A stretch of 64,000 bases of DNA from Mansonella perstans (GCA_037074765.1 JBAMDO010000569.1:310001-374000), one strand, 5' to 3'; positions 1-12,648 are shown, counted from the first letter of the stretch. Notes: generated from the letters alone by a model not told the origin. Numbers and translations are program-made.

Positions 1-6
1 ATTTCA

Positions 7-2690
7 GCTACCAAATGATTGCTGTAAACTAATACAGTGGGCGTTATTAATGGTACCATCGTCAGGTGTCCGCTTTCTGACAAATGGTTTAAAAAATCCT
101 TTATGTGATAATATCAATACTGGTATTGGTCAATCGCAGGATGATCCTTTATTAAGGCTGGTGATAAACTTTCAATGAATTAAATTTTGAAATTATTGCA
201 ATTTTTAAATTTTTAAATTAAATTATTGTGATCCTTCAAAAGATACCACTACTCTGTTGTTATTCAGTGTTATCCTTTAACTTTTCCCCTATTTCTTTTA
301 CTTTTAATTAATTTTGGTTGCTACTGTATTTTTCTCCATGCTTCTTTTTCAATATCTTTTTGGTTGTATTTTTTAACGAGTTCAATTAGCTTTAAAATTA
401 TTCAGTAGTGACCAATAAATTCTGTAGTTCTTTCAATTTTGAGCAATTTTTAAAATGGAATGATTTAAATTGTAACACTGAAATTTTGTAGAATGTGTAA
501 TGACAAAACATTAATTGGAGCGGACTGCAAAAAGCAATCAAATACTATTGCAAGTTTGAATGATTCTCTTGTACCATCACCAATCCTAACTTCTCGTGCA
601 ACCTTTGGTCTAGCAAACATAACAACCGGTAAACAAAATCGCGTAACATTTGCGGATGAGCTGACTGCTTCAAATCGATTGTCAGACTCGGTTATGGAAG
701 CACATGTTCTAGAAGAAGATGATCTGGAATCAGTGATCAGTGATCGCGATAGTTGCTATCAGGTTATCTTACTGCTTAATGATTAAAAATTATATGCAAG
801 TTGAATGATGTTTCTAATACTTCATCATTTAAAAGTAACTAATTATACGATTTAATTCTTAATTTTATTTCTTTTTTGCTCTTTTTCCTGTATTTGGTAC
901 TTCCTATGATTATTCAAGCTTATATTTGCTTAAACTAAAATTTTTCCCCCAAATAATTTTACTTCTGCTTGGTGTTATTTTATAATTTTGTTGGATATAT
1001 AATTTAATAGTTACCCTAAAGAGAGCATAGCCATCTTTTGCAAATAATATTATGACAAAATAAAATGAAACAGTGACATATTTAACGTTAGTAATTCATT
1101 GAATTTAATGGTAAATTAAAAGATTTTTCAATTTTTCAATGATTTTTAGCATTAATTTTTAACAATCGCATTTGTTTTTTGATTTCCAAATTTTCACATC
1201 AAATTTTATTATCAAAAATTGAAGGTAACAATAGTGTAATCAAGAATGAGAACAGTAATAAGTTTGTTAGTGATATAACTATTGAATTCAAAAGTATGTA
1301 TGCATATTTGTCTCATAATCCTGTTATTTCTTGAGATTAATCATCAAATGAAAACTTCAATGCTAATAAAAATTTGTTAGTCTAATTCAATAAGCAAAAT
1401 GAGACTTTCTGCATAATCATCAAAATTTTCATTGTTCTCTTTCATCGATTTTTTTTTTTGTTTAGATTTCATTTATGTGTTTTTCTTTTAATCATCTTTG
1501 AATTGATGAGATAATCAACTGATAACAATCGTTCCTGATAACTGATTTGCAATTGCATCAATAAATTCAAAGACATTAATGCTCCTTTTTTGACAGTAAT
1601 TTTTCAGGTAATAAAGTCGTTGTCCGAAGATGATAGACAATTAATTGAATTTTATTCGCCACAATTGGATGCACACACCGAATTCCTTTCGAAGGCAATT
1701 GAAGAATTCTTGACTGTAATTGAAGAACAAATGCCACCCCATGAATTTGTTCAGAAAGGAAAACTGGTACTGTACTAATTCCATTCTTACTAGTTTTTTA
1801 CTCACCAGTTCTAATATTTACACAAATTTTTTTTTTTGAATTTACTATATTTTACCACTTTTATCACTCCCTCCAATTTTAAAAAAAAATTTAATATTCT
1901 AAATACATAATTTAACGTGATAAAGTGTAAAATGATGCATAGATAAGCTTATTTATTTCTTCATCAAAATTTACTTTTAAAAATAATTTACTAATAATCG
2001 ATTAGCTATTTGTTCAACACTTACAGCAATTGCTTAACAAATTTCTAAATACTACTTTTCAATTTAAAACTTCAGCAATAAATGAAAAATCATTTTCAGC
2101 ATAAATTAAAACATTTACTTCTTGAATTAAACATTGATAGTTATATATTTTTTTAAATTTATTTCTGCAATTTTATTTATAGGAAATATTAAATAGTATT
2201 TCAATTCAATTGTATATTAGCAATAATTGCAGATAATACTTACGGCTCATAAATTGATTTATATGGCTGATACAATCGCAGAATGTATTTCATCCAGTGA
2301 TGTTAGCAAAGAAATGCAGCGTGCAGCTGATCGATTGCTTGATGTATTAAAAACATGTGTTCAAGCTACCAAACATGCAGCTGATGAGGTTTACAACTTC
2401 CAATTTTTAATATTCCAAAAATTTAGATTATTATTTGTTTCGTTTTCTAACATTCTTTCATGTCTTCTTGAGAAATCTTTTTTTTCACTCAAATGAACGA
2501 ACAATAGTATTTCGATTACTAATTCAAAATAATAATTGATAAATGAATCTGTAGTATCAAAAGCATATTGATCATATTTCAGTATCTATCAGTATCAGCT
2601 GTACAATCGATGGCTAATTGCATTGTGACGGTATCACGTGCTGCATATGATTTGAAATTACTAGTGAAGCACTGTTGTAGCAATTGTTAG
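7..2690 (+). CDS. CAS (BCAR1/NEDD9) family docking protein, 3' part
   Basis: C-terminal part of a CAS-family scaffold, an adaptor that works downstream of integrin/FAK and Src signalling. Exons with matching phases are 492-762, 1608-1766, 2233-2388 and 2583-2690 (stop TAG). The last three encode 140 residues that look like the CAS C-terminal FAT-like helical bundle: DRQLIEFYSPQ, then ILTAHKLIYMADT, close to DRKLLLFYSAQ and ILSAHKLVFIGDT of vertebrate CAS proteins. The 492-762 exon is polar and acidic at its end, as expected of the linker. An open segment at 7-160 follows a clean TTTCAG and ends at a GTGATA donor, so it is probably an upstream exon. Its exit phase (0) does not fit the entry of the 492 exon, so an exon is missing or this join is wrong. 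The SH3 and substrate domains would lie before the window. The family call rests on remembered similarity, not on a search. Confidence 0.72.
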
Positions 2691-4440
2691 CTTATTTGAC
2701 AAAAACTATTGCCTGTAACGACTGACGTAAGATACGCTTAAATTTCCACGTCCAATTTTTTTTATTACGACTCAAATATTCATTAATACCTAATATATTC
2801 ATTTTGATTTTTCCTCTGACTTAAATATTAGTGGTTGTCCAGAACATATTTGTAATTCTTACCACAACATCGATAAACAAAATCACGGGATAAAATATTT
2901 TGTTTCTACTTTAGAACTAAATATGTCACTTGTACAATTTCAAAGCATTTGACGACCACTGTTTCTGAAAAATTTTTGGCCGGTTAATTTTTAAATGATG
3001 GTGATACTAGTCTAGATTAAGCTAGCCTAATGTTTTTTTAGATAATATTCTGAAAGCTCTTAACGAAATGGTACAAACCAAATGTTATCCAATAATTTCA
3101 AGTTCCATCCACATAATATTACCATAGTAGTTATCACACTGTAATAGTTATTTCCTTTTCGGAATTATTTATTCATTTATCACGGAATTCCATATTGATA
3201 ATATATACTGTATATCTGTGCATCATTTTCGCAACTTTTCATATTTTTCCTGTTACAATATAAAATGCAAAGTGTGCTTCACTTATATGTCATTTTAAAA
3301 TTCGAAACACCTTCTCTTTTTAATTCATTGCATCCGCGTTATTTCTATCGTCAGTTATTTTCAAATGTTAAATAAAATTGATGAGCCCATTCAATTCTAC
3401 CACAGATGATAATAGCGTGTATCCTAAATTACTACGACATCATCGCAACTGCCTGCAGTATAAACGATCAGTTTCTGCACAACTTCTGAATAATACCTCA
3501 TCGATTATTCGGCGATTTGTTCTTGCTCAGACTTGAGTCGTTATCACTACTTCGCAGTTTTCTCCAGGATTTTCCTTTTTCCTCTCCAAATCTCTCTATA
3601 CGACCAATGATCGTTTGCACTCCGTTGAGTAAAAAGAGGTTAAAAGTGGAAGTGTGACTATTGCGATTTCAAGCGCAAAAAGATATTCAATATTCTATAA
3701 GCGTATTTAACAATATACACATATTAAATTTTGATTGCCTAATTCGTCGAGGTTAAAGTTACAAAAATAAAATAATAACTATGCTCAGCCAATGTAACCA
3801 CGAAAATCCCCACCTCAGTTGCTGCAGTATGACTTAGGCGAAGAACTTAATACACAATTTCCACGAATGGTATTCTTCTCCAACCAATATCTCTGCGTCG
3901 TTTATTTTCTTGGGTCTAACTGGCATAATACAGCTGTCAGATAGAAAATATTAGAACAAAATTTTAGAACTGAAAAATAAAAACTGTACAACTTCTAATT
4001 TCCAATTCAGTGCAGAAAATTTACTTCAATGCTAATACTAAAACAATTCTCGGGGACAATCGGTTCTTGGTAATAAAAGAATAAAAAATCCTAAATTGGG
4101 AATACTACAAGAATATCCAATTAAAATCAAAGCCGAGCCAAGATCTTTGATCTAATCAAGATCAAGACACAACTGCCACCAAACAGAAAAAATATTTAAA
4201 TTTATTACTTGCATAATATGTTACGGAAACAACTTACAACTTCCAACACTGTTCTTGTAAAGCATATCTTTTAGCCTGATTTCAGTTCGAATGCTTATAA
4301 AATCACCATTCTTCAAAAAGAGATCACAGAAGACAGTGGCAAACTATACCATTCATCATATTCGTTCGGTTATTAATCTGACAATTAACTACAGTTGTAA
4401 AACAAAATATAAGGAATGATTACAGAAAGGTTTAGACATC
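2691..4440. other. intergenic, convergent 3' ends
   Basis: About 1.75 kb between two converging genes. I see no supported ORF. An AATAAA at 3371-3376 could serve the CAS-like gene, although it is about 680 bases past the stop. Confidence 0.5.
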
Positions 4441-7400
4441 CTAGGCATGCGGTTCATCATCCGAAGAACTACTGAAAAGATCACTGTCTCCAATTGAATT
4501 GATCACCGCAACCATTGTATCAGCTGCCAAATTCTGTCGTTCTGGACCAAACGGCATTTTGAGTAATGCTGATCGTGCCTAAAATTTTAATAAAATGTAA
4601 AGACATTTCAAGCAACTTTTTCCCTAAAACTCCGATGGAAGTAAGAAAATATAAGGCCTTGCAAGAAACTCTGCCTTTTTTCTTGCGAGAATCGCCTTAC
4701 GATATTTAAATTACAAAATCATGAAACTTTCTTCTAAACCTGTACCAGTTATTCACTAGCTCTCGCATGCTTTTACAGAAGAAAAAAATCAGCATTGAAA
4801 ACTTTTACTGCAAATATTTCTAAATTTCTGTTGAAAAAGAAAGAAAAATCACTGCATGAATTTTATTGACCAAGCTTGCACCCTGTTCATTGATACTTTT
4901 GTCAAATAATCCATCGATCATTGATCGCGAAACATTGTTTAATTCATGCGAATTTTTCTCGGTCTTTTCTGGAAGAGCTTTGCCGTCACTACCACTTGAT
5001 TCCTGCTTCTCGTGCACAGTTACATCAACATTTCTAAGCTCATTATTCCATGAATCCACATTTAACGAGTTTTGCGTTAATACATTACTTGACATTTGTC
5101 CCGAACTTCCCACACTAACAAATTCACCAAATTCATTCGCAGTTTTCGACTTCTTCTTTTTTCTCCTCTTCTTTAAATAAATTATTTTATTTCAAAAGTG
5201 AATTCATTACTTTGAAATAAGTCTTCCCAGAAAAGTTTCGATTCTGAAAATACCGCTTCTACTCATTCTATCCTGCTGTTCCCTACTCATTTGTCAAAAA
5301 AAGTTTGAAATATCCAAGAACACCTCAGAAGTTCATATAAAGTCCGAATATGAAGAAATAGAGAATTACATTTCAAAAAACCTACGTTGGCAGCTAATTT
5401 GTTTTGCCGCTTCAATTTCTCCGCTTCCTGTTTAAAGTATTCAATAACTGCAGGATCCGGAACATCTACATCCGTCATCAAACTATCGAACGATACTTTT
5501 GGCATTCCAAATAGCTTCAATATCATCTCTGCAAAATTCCTTCCAGTAAAACTGCCACAGAAGATTATCTATTAAAAAAATGCACTTAGATATAAAGAGT
5601 TATTAAAGTTTTTGTTAATGCACATTACTATCTCCTTCTTGAAATTTTATCACTGAATTCATTCGTACTCTTTATAAAATACCTCTGTCTTTATCTGTCA
5701 TATTGTAATTCTCTGCTCCGATCTCTTCATCATCAAAAGAATCTTCGAAAGACTTTTCAGCAGGATCACTCATCGGGGGACTAATTTTCTCAAAATTTCG
5801 TTGCTCATTCGATTCAAGTGGGTTCATCTTCATTATCTTACCGCTCCAATTTCCAGCTTCTAGAATCTAAAAATGTAGAAAAGTAGTGAATGCCGATACC
5901 GAATTTTTCGAAATTACTGATGAAACTTAAAGATTAAAATAATCCAAATGAGTCATAATAAATGTCTCATTAAAACTATGATGCTTAGTAATTTCAATGA
6001 GATCTTTCTTGTTCCAAGATTTTCCGTATCACATGCAGTGAAAATGCATATCAGTCACAACGAGCTGCATAGCTTCCAATTTAAAATAAAAATTCTTTTT
6101 CATACCAATATGTCATTAACAAATCACCATCAAATGCTAACCTGCCATATACGAGGTACTCCATAAAGTTCGTGACATTCATTCAGCTCTTCTATTGTTT
6201 CCTGGAAAATAAATGCGCATAAATCGAAGAGCAGAAGGTTTCTTTTCTTCGCTTTACAATATCATATTAGATAAAAGTAAATGACATCTCTCCTATGAAG
6301 TAATTTTAGCTTACAACTGAAATACTCTAACATTAATATTACTTCCAGTTTTCATTTTCCAATGAAGTTAGAATCCCACTAGTGAAAAAAATCTCCATCC
6401 CACTAATATCTTACTAAGTGCTCAACTAACGACTACATCTATGATAGAAACTTTTCGAATTAACAAGAATTATTGTCGTCAAACTTCGAAAAGTCTGAAA
6501 TTCATGTATAAGTTTCATTAATATTCATCACGACTTACAGCATCAGGGTCAAGTTCCACCAACTCAATCTGTTCACCAGCACAGAAACGATACAAAATTT
6601 CTGACCACTCCGCTGAACGTTCTAAACGTTTACAAACAGCGACCTGCATGAAATAGATAATCTAAAGATCTAGATTCAAAATAGACAACAAGCAATGCTG
6701 CTAATTTTAATGTACAAAAACTACATTCCTAATACATAATAATATGAAAGTTCATTTTACGTGCAATTTAGATCAAAATTCTTTCAGAATAACTCAGTAA
6801 CTCTTGAAAAACTTAAAACTATTAATTTTGAAATAATTTTAATACTTGAATTTCTGCTTTCCAAATGGACATTTGTTGTTTCAATTGTTCCATGGAACGA
6901 AATTCTCCATCATAGTTATACACAACAGCACCAACATTTACATTTAGAGTTGAAGTTTGCCATTCATTAATCATTTCAATTGTTTTCAATGATACTAACT
7001 TCAAGCGTGCCATATAATATTTCGTATCCAATAACAATTCATTCTTTTCTCCCAACACGGAACTTTCATTTTCTATAATATAATAAAGAAAAGCAATCTA
7101 CAATACATTGCTTAAATCACTATATCCGATATATGAAACACGCTGTTTTGAGTAAAAAAAAATAGCAAAAAGTTGTTTTTTTAAAAAGAAAAAAAACGTT
7201 AATAGTATACATTTGATAGGAAATGAAATACAAAAAGAAATGTAAAAGTTTTCATCGATTAGTGGACGTGTATATCTAAAGAAGATACTTAAAAGAAATG
7301 CAAAAAGTTTTCATCGATTAGTGGACGTGTATATCTAAAGAAGATACTTAAAAGAAATGCAAAAAGTTTTCATCGATTAGTGGACGTGTATATCTAAAGA

Positions 7401-7544
7401 AGATACTTAAAAGAAATGCAAAAAGTTTTCATTGACGTGCATATTTAAAGAAGATAACTTACTCAATAGTGATTCCAATAAATTATTCACATCTCCAATT
7501 AATATAACATTTGTTAAATTTGTTGATTCCATCAATTTACCCAT
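4441..7544 (-). CDS. unrecognised 418-residue intracellular protein
   Basis: Eight phase-consistent exons: 7463-7544 (ATG), 6846-7072, 6539-6643, 6142-6201, 5683-5866, 5386-5528, 4853-5170 and 4441-4578 (TAG), for 418 residues. I do not recognise the family. The N-terminal 140 residues look helical (LLLDTKYYMARLKLVSLKT; then MEQLKQQMSIWKAEIQ). The middle is acidic (SFEDSFDDEEIGAE). A charged helix (YFKQEAEKLKRQNKLAAN) runs into a Lys/Arg cluster (KRRKKKKSK), a possible nuclear localisation signal. The tail is Ser/Asp-rich (SDLFSSSSDDEPHA), typical of casein-kinase-2-like sites. There is no signal peptide or membrane segment. The gene is divergent from the ATG14-like gene. The exon structure is well supported; the function is unknown. 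Confidence 0.78.
7232..7460. repeat. 59-bp tandem repeat inside intron 1
   Basis: Near-identical units containing GTTTTCATCGATTAGTGGAC recur with a 59-base period (GTGGACGTG at 7262, 7321 and 7380). A fourth, shortened copy lacks the ATTAG-GG stretch. The array lies in the first intron of the 418-residue gene, just downstream of the exon 1 donor. Confidence 0.9.
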
Positions 7545-7548
7545 TTTA

Positions 7549-7560
7549 TCACATTGCCAT
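7549..7560 (-). promoter_or_regulatory. tiny upstream ORF before the 418-residue gene
   Basis: ATG GCA ATG TGA (Met-Ala-Met-stop) ends four bases before the chosen start codon at 7544. If it is in the mature leader it could restrain or re-initiate translation. If the mRNA is trans-spliced downstream of it, it is irrelevant. Confidence 0.35.
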
Positions 7561-8042
7561 TAATAGAAAAAAATATCTTTCCTTTAAAAGTATCAAATCT
7601 GAAATAGAAATAAATTATAATTTAACAATAATACATCTTTACATGTAACTTATCAAATAATTATTAGATAGATACGGGCAGCAGTAAAATATCCAAAGGA
7701 AACAGTCACCTGTTACTTAATAACTTTTCGTAAACAGGTCAAATATTTTCTCACTAATCAATAACCATTCAAAACATTTCTATTGGGCAATTTGCCAGCA
7801 GTGATGTTTTTAAATTGTTTTAAACATCAAACATTTCTTATTTTAGCAAATGAGGGAATGGATTTTTACAAATTTCTTTCTCTGTCTCTCTCTCTCTCTC
7901 TCTCTTCTTGTTCTTCTTGTTCCCTATACTACATCTATCATTTTTTCTTTTCAATCGCTGCTTTCTCCTTATCATATCACTTGTATTGTTATTGACCTGA
8001 CTTACGTGAAATGATATAATTGACGTTATTGACCTGACTGAA

Positions 8043-8074
8043 GATTTATACTTCACGTTAGTGAAGTATAAATC
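8043..8074. repeat. perfect inverted repeat (14-bp arms, 4-base loop)
   Basis: GATTTATACTTCAC, loop GTTA, then its exact reverse complement. It lies in the promoter region between two divergent genes. It could be a cruciform or hairpin, or a footprint of a mobile element; nothing else marks a transposon. Confidence 0.85.
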
Positions 8075-8543
8075 GTATACCATGTCATTGATGATATCAA
8101 TTATGGATTCCTAAAGTAATTTTGTTTGTATACCTAAATGTTTTTGATTTTAATTAAATTATTTTGTGAATATTTAATATAAATAATGGATTATAATTTT
8201 AAGATTAGGAATGAGTAATTTTTATTCAGGATCTGTGATCTTTACTGATTTCCCTTCTGTATTTCCGAGTTATCGGAGGAGAAAATATGGTGGACGATGA
8301 ATGCACGAAACAATCTTCTAGATAGATATGCTAAGATTAATTGTATCACAGCGCCTTTTACAGGTATATATAAAATACATGTATAAATAAAGGTTAGGGA
8401 AAAGTAATTTAACTTAATTTCATTTCTTCATTTAGAAATTTGTATTAATTATTTCTCAAATTCTTCCCAAAAATTACAAATTTATGACTTGTATCGGATT
8501 CAATTTTTCAATTTTTCACATTTAAAAATTAAATATTGATAAA

Positions 8544-8622
8544 GTCTAATATTAATAAAGTAAAAATGTTGTCTAATATTAATAAAGTAAAAATGTTGTC
8601 TAATATTAATAAAGTAAAAATG
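8544..8622. repeat. 27-bp tandem repeat, three copies
   Basis: GTCTAATATTAATAAAGTAA... starts at 8544, 8571 and 8598 with a period of 27. It sits about 150 bases before the ATG14-like start codon. Confidence 0.88.
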
Positions 8623-8769
8623 CCATCTGATAGCGAACTAATTTTTTCTTTATTCATGTTTCAGTGAATGGTGTAGATTATGGATTATATTTTTAAGATC
8701 ACGAAAGTGATATGATATTTTCTCATATATATATATATGATTTTAATCATATCAGTTAATAATTAAAAT

Positions 8770-11700
8770 ATGAATGAAGAGAAGTGTAATGCGAGCATGG
8801 ATCGGTTTATATGCAAAAAAATTTTACAGACGTAGGAAAAGCGATGAAATGTTACTCAGATATCGGGCAGCTGCTGAATCGCAAAGGTTTAATTAATACG
8901 CGTAATGATAAGACAATACCAGTGAGTTTATATGCGCGTATTAATTTAATGAAGCTCAGTGCAGGATTGGATTCTGACAGGTTACAACTTTGCTTCATTT
9001 ACAGTTCTTATATTAACTGCTAACAGCATTAGTGAAAGTAACGATAGGATTCGCCTTGGTTTGTTCTGTTTACTGTCTCTAGAATTAATAGTTTGTTTCG
9101 AATATATTTTATTTAAAAGATTTTTATTTATAGTAGCTCAACGGATTCGACAGATGACAGATATCAGTGTTCGATATGTGGTAGCAAATTTTTATGCTTA
9201 TGTCGAGAATGTATCAAAAATAAAAGTTTGTTTCTTTTATTTCCTAGTAACGGCAGGATAAAATTTAATTAGTTTGAGGACCATTTTGTGAATGAAAAAA
9301 TCCTATTATTCTAGTTTTTAATTATTCAGGAAAAATTTCGACTGCACATATCAGAGTTTTTTATTTTCAGTCAAATTATCTGACAAACACAACAAAGAAA
9401 AAAAAATAGAACATACCAAGCGTCGTTTTCTCTGTGAAATCGAGAAACTTATGGCATTTGATGTTAGTTCAAAAAAGATTTGGCAACATTTGTTGTAATG
9501 CTTTTTATATTTTTGTTATTACGAAGGTGTCTGAATACTAGGTGAAATATTGTTGGTTTAAAAAGTTATATTCATATTATTTCCAAAATTTTGTAATTTT
9601 CTTGATTTTTCAGCTTTCTATGAATGAAGCATTTTATTCAACATATGAGTCCATTGAAAATTTGAAACAAAGTATTCTTAACAGGAAAAAAGCTATAATG
9701 AAGAAAAAAGCTGCTATCAAAGTTATATGCAGCAAAACCGAAAGATATCGCAAGACGATTGAAGAGCTTAAGGTCGTTCTTCTTATCATGTATCTAACAT
9801 CTAACTTCTTATCTTCCTTGAAACTTACGAAAAAATAGTTTTTTACTTCATGCTGTTCTTTGTTGTTTATATTATGCATAAATATATTTATTTCAAATAT
9901 TCCTTTCACAGAGTAAAGCAGATTTAGGAACGATGCCGTGGACACGAAAAAGTTCTTTGTAGACGACAAAAATCAGTACAAACGTTTGTCGGCGCATATG
10001 AGGATAAGGTGATGATATTTACACAAAATTTCGAGGATTTTGCTTGTCTGAAAATGCTTATATAATCTAAAATTTCGATGCAGTTTCTCTTCATCATTTC
10101 TGTTTGATGTTAAACAGATTATCTTCTCATTTTAAAGTATATGGAATGCTCAATTCGTTACTTGAATCCAGAAATTAAATCATCATCTAACGTAGGAGAG
10201 GATAATCCTTAGAGAAATGCATTTAAGGGATTGATGAAACCCAAAAAGAAATACATCAAAGGATTTAATTAAAGTCGATTTTAGATGCAAAAAATTGTGA
10301 AATTCAATGCAGAATGGTTTTTGAAAATTTTCCCTATACAGCAGGTTTTAAAACCTGAACCTCTCGCAGATGATATGGAAAAGCGTTGTCGAGAAATGAT
10401 TGCGGAAGCATGGTAAATAGTTTTCTGCTTGTTAATTATAAAAGTTCTAATCCAAAATTTATCCCTTATACATTTACAGATAAATTTGTAAAAGTTATTA
10501 GCGTTCTCTTTGTTCTTCAGTGAAGAAGAACTTGCTCCACCGACAGATAAAGTGTTGGCTCCAATGGAATGTAGAACTTCTTCGGAACATTACTACACAG
10601 TAAATTTGTACTTTCAATATTGATTTATTTTTGCTCACCATTCATTCGTTTTATCTCGTCTTTTCTGTGAGGGATTATTTTTTTAAATGCTATTTTGAAA
10701 TCTTTATACTGAGAAGCTAACGAAAGTTCTCGCGAAGTAACCTCACACATCACATCACTATTATTAAGATTTAAATATCTCTAATACACTTTTTTCTTTT
10801 GTTGAATATTGGTGTTTTCAATATTCTTGATTTCCATGATCTTAAAGCATTCTAGATTTGTGGATGTGATGCGCCAGATCGAGCTCAGTACAAAATTCTG
10901 AAAGGATGGTTAAGCATAGGCATTCCAACTCTTCCTGTTGCGCGATCGGTGTGCAATATGTTCGCTGCATTTGTTTATACTATTCAGCTTGTTAATTTGC
11001 TGACTGTTAACTTCGATGTATGCATACCTGAGCAGGTTTCATTTTCTCAGTCTTTCCTAATCTTGAACCTTTTCGTTTTTCTGAAATCTAAGTTACTTTA
11101 GCTTAAAAACTAGAAATCAGTATTTATCTAGTTCCCTAGAATGTTTGAGATTAAATGCTTCATTTTAATTCTAATTGTCGAAATAATTTTTAGCAAGAAT
11201 TTTAAATATCTTCTGATGAGTTTCGAAACTCTATTGTAGATATCATTTCAAGAATTCTCATTATGCAGAAAATGGACGGAAGGTTTATTTGATACGGACA
11301 TTTTCAAGCTGAATCGAGCAGTTGTAATGCTATGTTTGAGCTTAGGCATGGAATCGAAATTAATCGAACCACTTAATCCATTTGCTAATCTTTTGCTTAT
11401 TAGCAATATTATGAATGATTCCAGTTTTGTTCCAAAGGTTTGCCTTTTTGCAGTTTATTGTTTTCTAATATTTATTTCCATTTTTATTTGCCATGATAAT
11501 TATTTAATCATGCTGTTTAATATTTTTGCAATAAGGATGCGATTGTAACTGAACATGACTGTGGTAATTTCCTATATAATTGTGCGATTTTTCTGGGGGA
11601 TAAATGACTTTCCTGTCTCGCTTTAAGCCATTAGTAAGCTATTAATAGTTGCTTAAAGCGAAAATATTATGCTTTTTGAGAATATGTCCTGGAGTTGTCA

Positions 11701-12364
11701 AATTCAACCATAGCCAAAACGTTCCTTTGTGATACCCATCAGATATTTCGAAAGTTCTTTGATTTGTTGATTTTCAGCCAAGACATTATGCATTAACTAA
11801 TGAATTAGCAGTTATTTTGGAAGAAGGTCTTAAACAGATTTGTTGGGCAGAACGTGAGAGAACGGTTATAATTTTGTAATTACTTCTCTTTTTTTGCAAA
11901 TTTTAAATCTTTTGATTTACAAAATTGTGAAAGAATTTTACAATTTTTATTGTCCATTTATGGTAACGTGCACTGGTGCTCTGTTTGAAGAATTAGCTTA
12001 AACATTTTAATAATGTTTCATATCGGTAGTAATTGTTTTGCAAAGCTTTTTTTTTATTGTTGTGGTGCAATATAAAGTATAAATTGTAAATGTTTTAAAA
12101 TTTCAGGAGGAAAATGAGTGGTATATGGTACGATATAGAGATAATTATTACGATGAAACGTATAATAATTCAATGCCTCTAAGACCAATTACATCATTGA
12201 GTGATTTGGAAGAAATGCTTCGTGATTTTTCGGCTTTTGCATCACCAGCAAGTCGTATGTCCGAGCACGATTTCCAGTGCATACTTGAAGATGCAAGCCG
12301 TCAACATTCACCGGAGTTTCTTCCTCGTGTTCTTAGCTTTTTTAAGAATTTGGGATCAAAATGA
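8770..12364 (+). CDS. ATG14/Barkor-like autophagy protein (EPG-8 type)
   Basis: Subunit that directs the class III PI3-kinase VPS34/Beclin complex to autophagosome formation. Eleven exons join in phase: 8770-8831, 9134-9246, 9371-9462, 9614-9772, 9928-10008, 10285-10412, 10521-10599, 10856-11035, 11240-11437, 11778-11864 and 12107-12364, giving 478 residues (human ATG14 is about 490). An N-terminal zinc-knuckle pattern C33-x2-C36-x7-C44-x2-C47 (CSIC...CREC) resembles the ATG14 Cys repeats. A Lys/Glu-rich coiled coil follows at about 55-170, then LKIFPI at 182-187, a motif of the ATG14/UVRAG family. KLNRAVVMLCLSLGM followed by EPLNPFANLLLISN matches the ATG14 core. The last 86 residues, with EFLPRVLSFFKNLGSK, take the place of the membrane-curvature BATS domain. 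The first two exons are the least certain. No homology search was possible. Confidence 0.8.
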
Positions 12365-12521
12365 GCTTCAATGTGAGCTTTCAATGTTTTTTTCAGATTA
12401 ATACGTGTTATTATGTTTTTAAAATGCAATAGAATTTGTTGTTTTATTTTGACAGAGAAATATTTGTTGTAGAATCAGATGCATTCTCCCGCAATTACTT
12501 TTCGGCAACATTCTTTCATAA

Positions 12522-12527
12522 AATAAA
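12522..12527 (+). terminator. AATAAA polyadenylation signal of the ATG14-like gene
   Basis: AATAAA lies 158 bases after the stop codon on the coding strand. It is the first canonical signal downstream. Confidence 0.55.
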
Positions 12528-12648
12528 TCTAAATCAAATGATGCAGCAATCTGCATCTCTGTTAATATGAAATTTTTGTTTTTGTTTTTGCAACCTTTGT
12601 TTTTTTTCGCAATGCATTTTAGGTATTTTTTGTGAATGGTAAAAAAAC

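Larger units (their letters stand above)
7561..8769. other. divergent intergenic region with simple repeats
   Basis: Region shared by two divergent genes, so it presumably contains both promoters. It holds a (TC)n microsatellite near 7880-7905, a duplicated TTATTGACCTGACT motif (about 7987 and 8027), the hairpin at 8043 and the 27-bp repeats at 8544. No convincing ORF. Confidence 0.5.

Noticed and set aside
7783..8083. Open frames with SLSLSLS or RERERE runs
   Set aside because: Generated by the (TC)n microsatellite and the hairpin. No splice context.
9634..9969. 111-residue - strand ORF
   Set aside because: Antisense to two ATG14-like coiled-coil exons and the intron between them.
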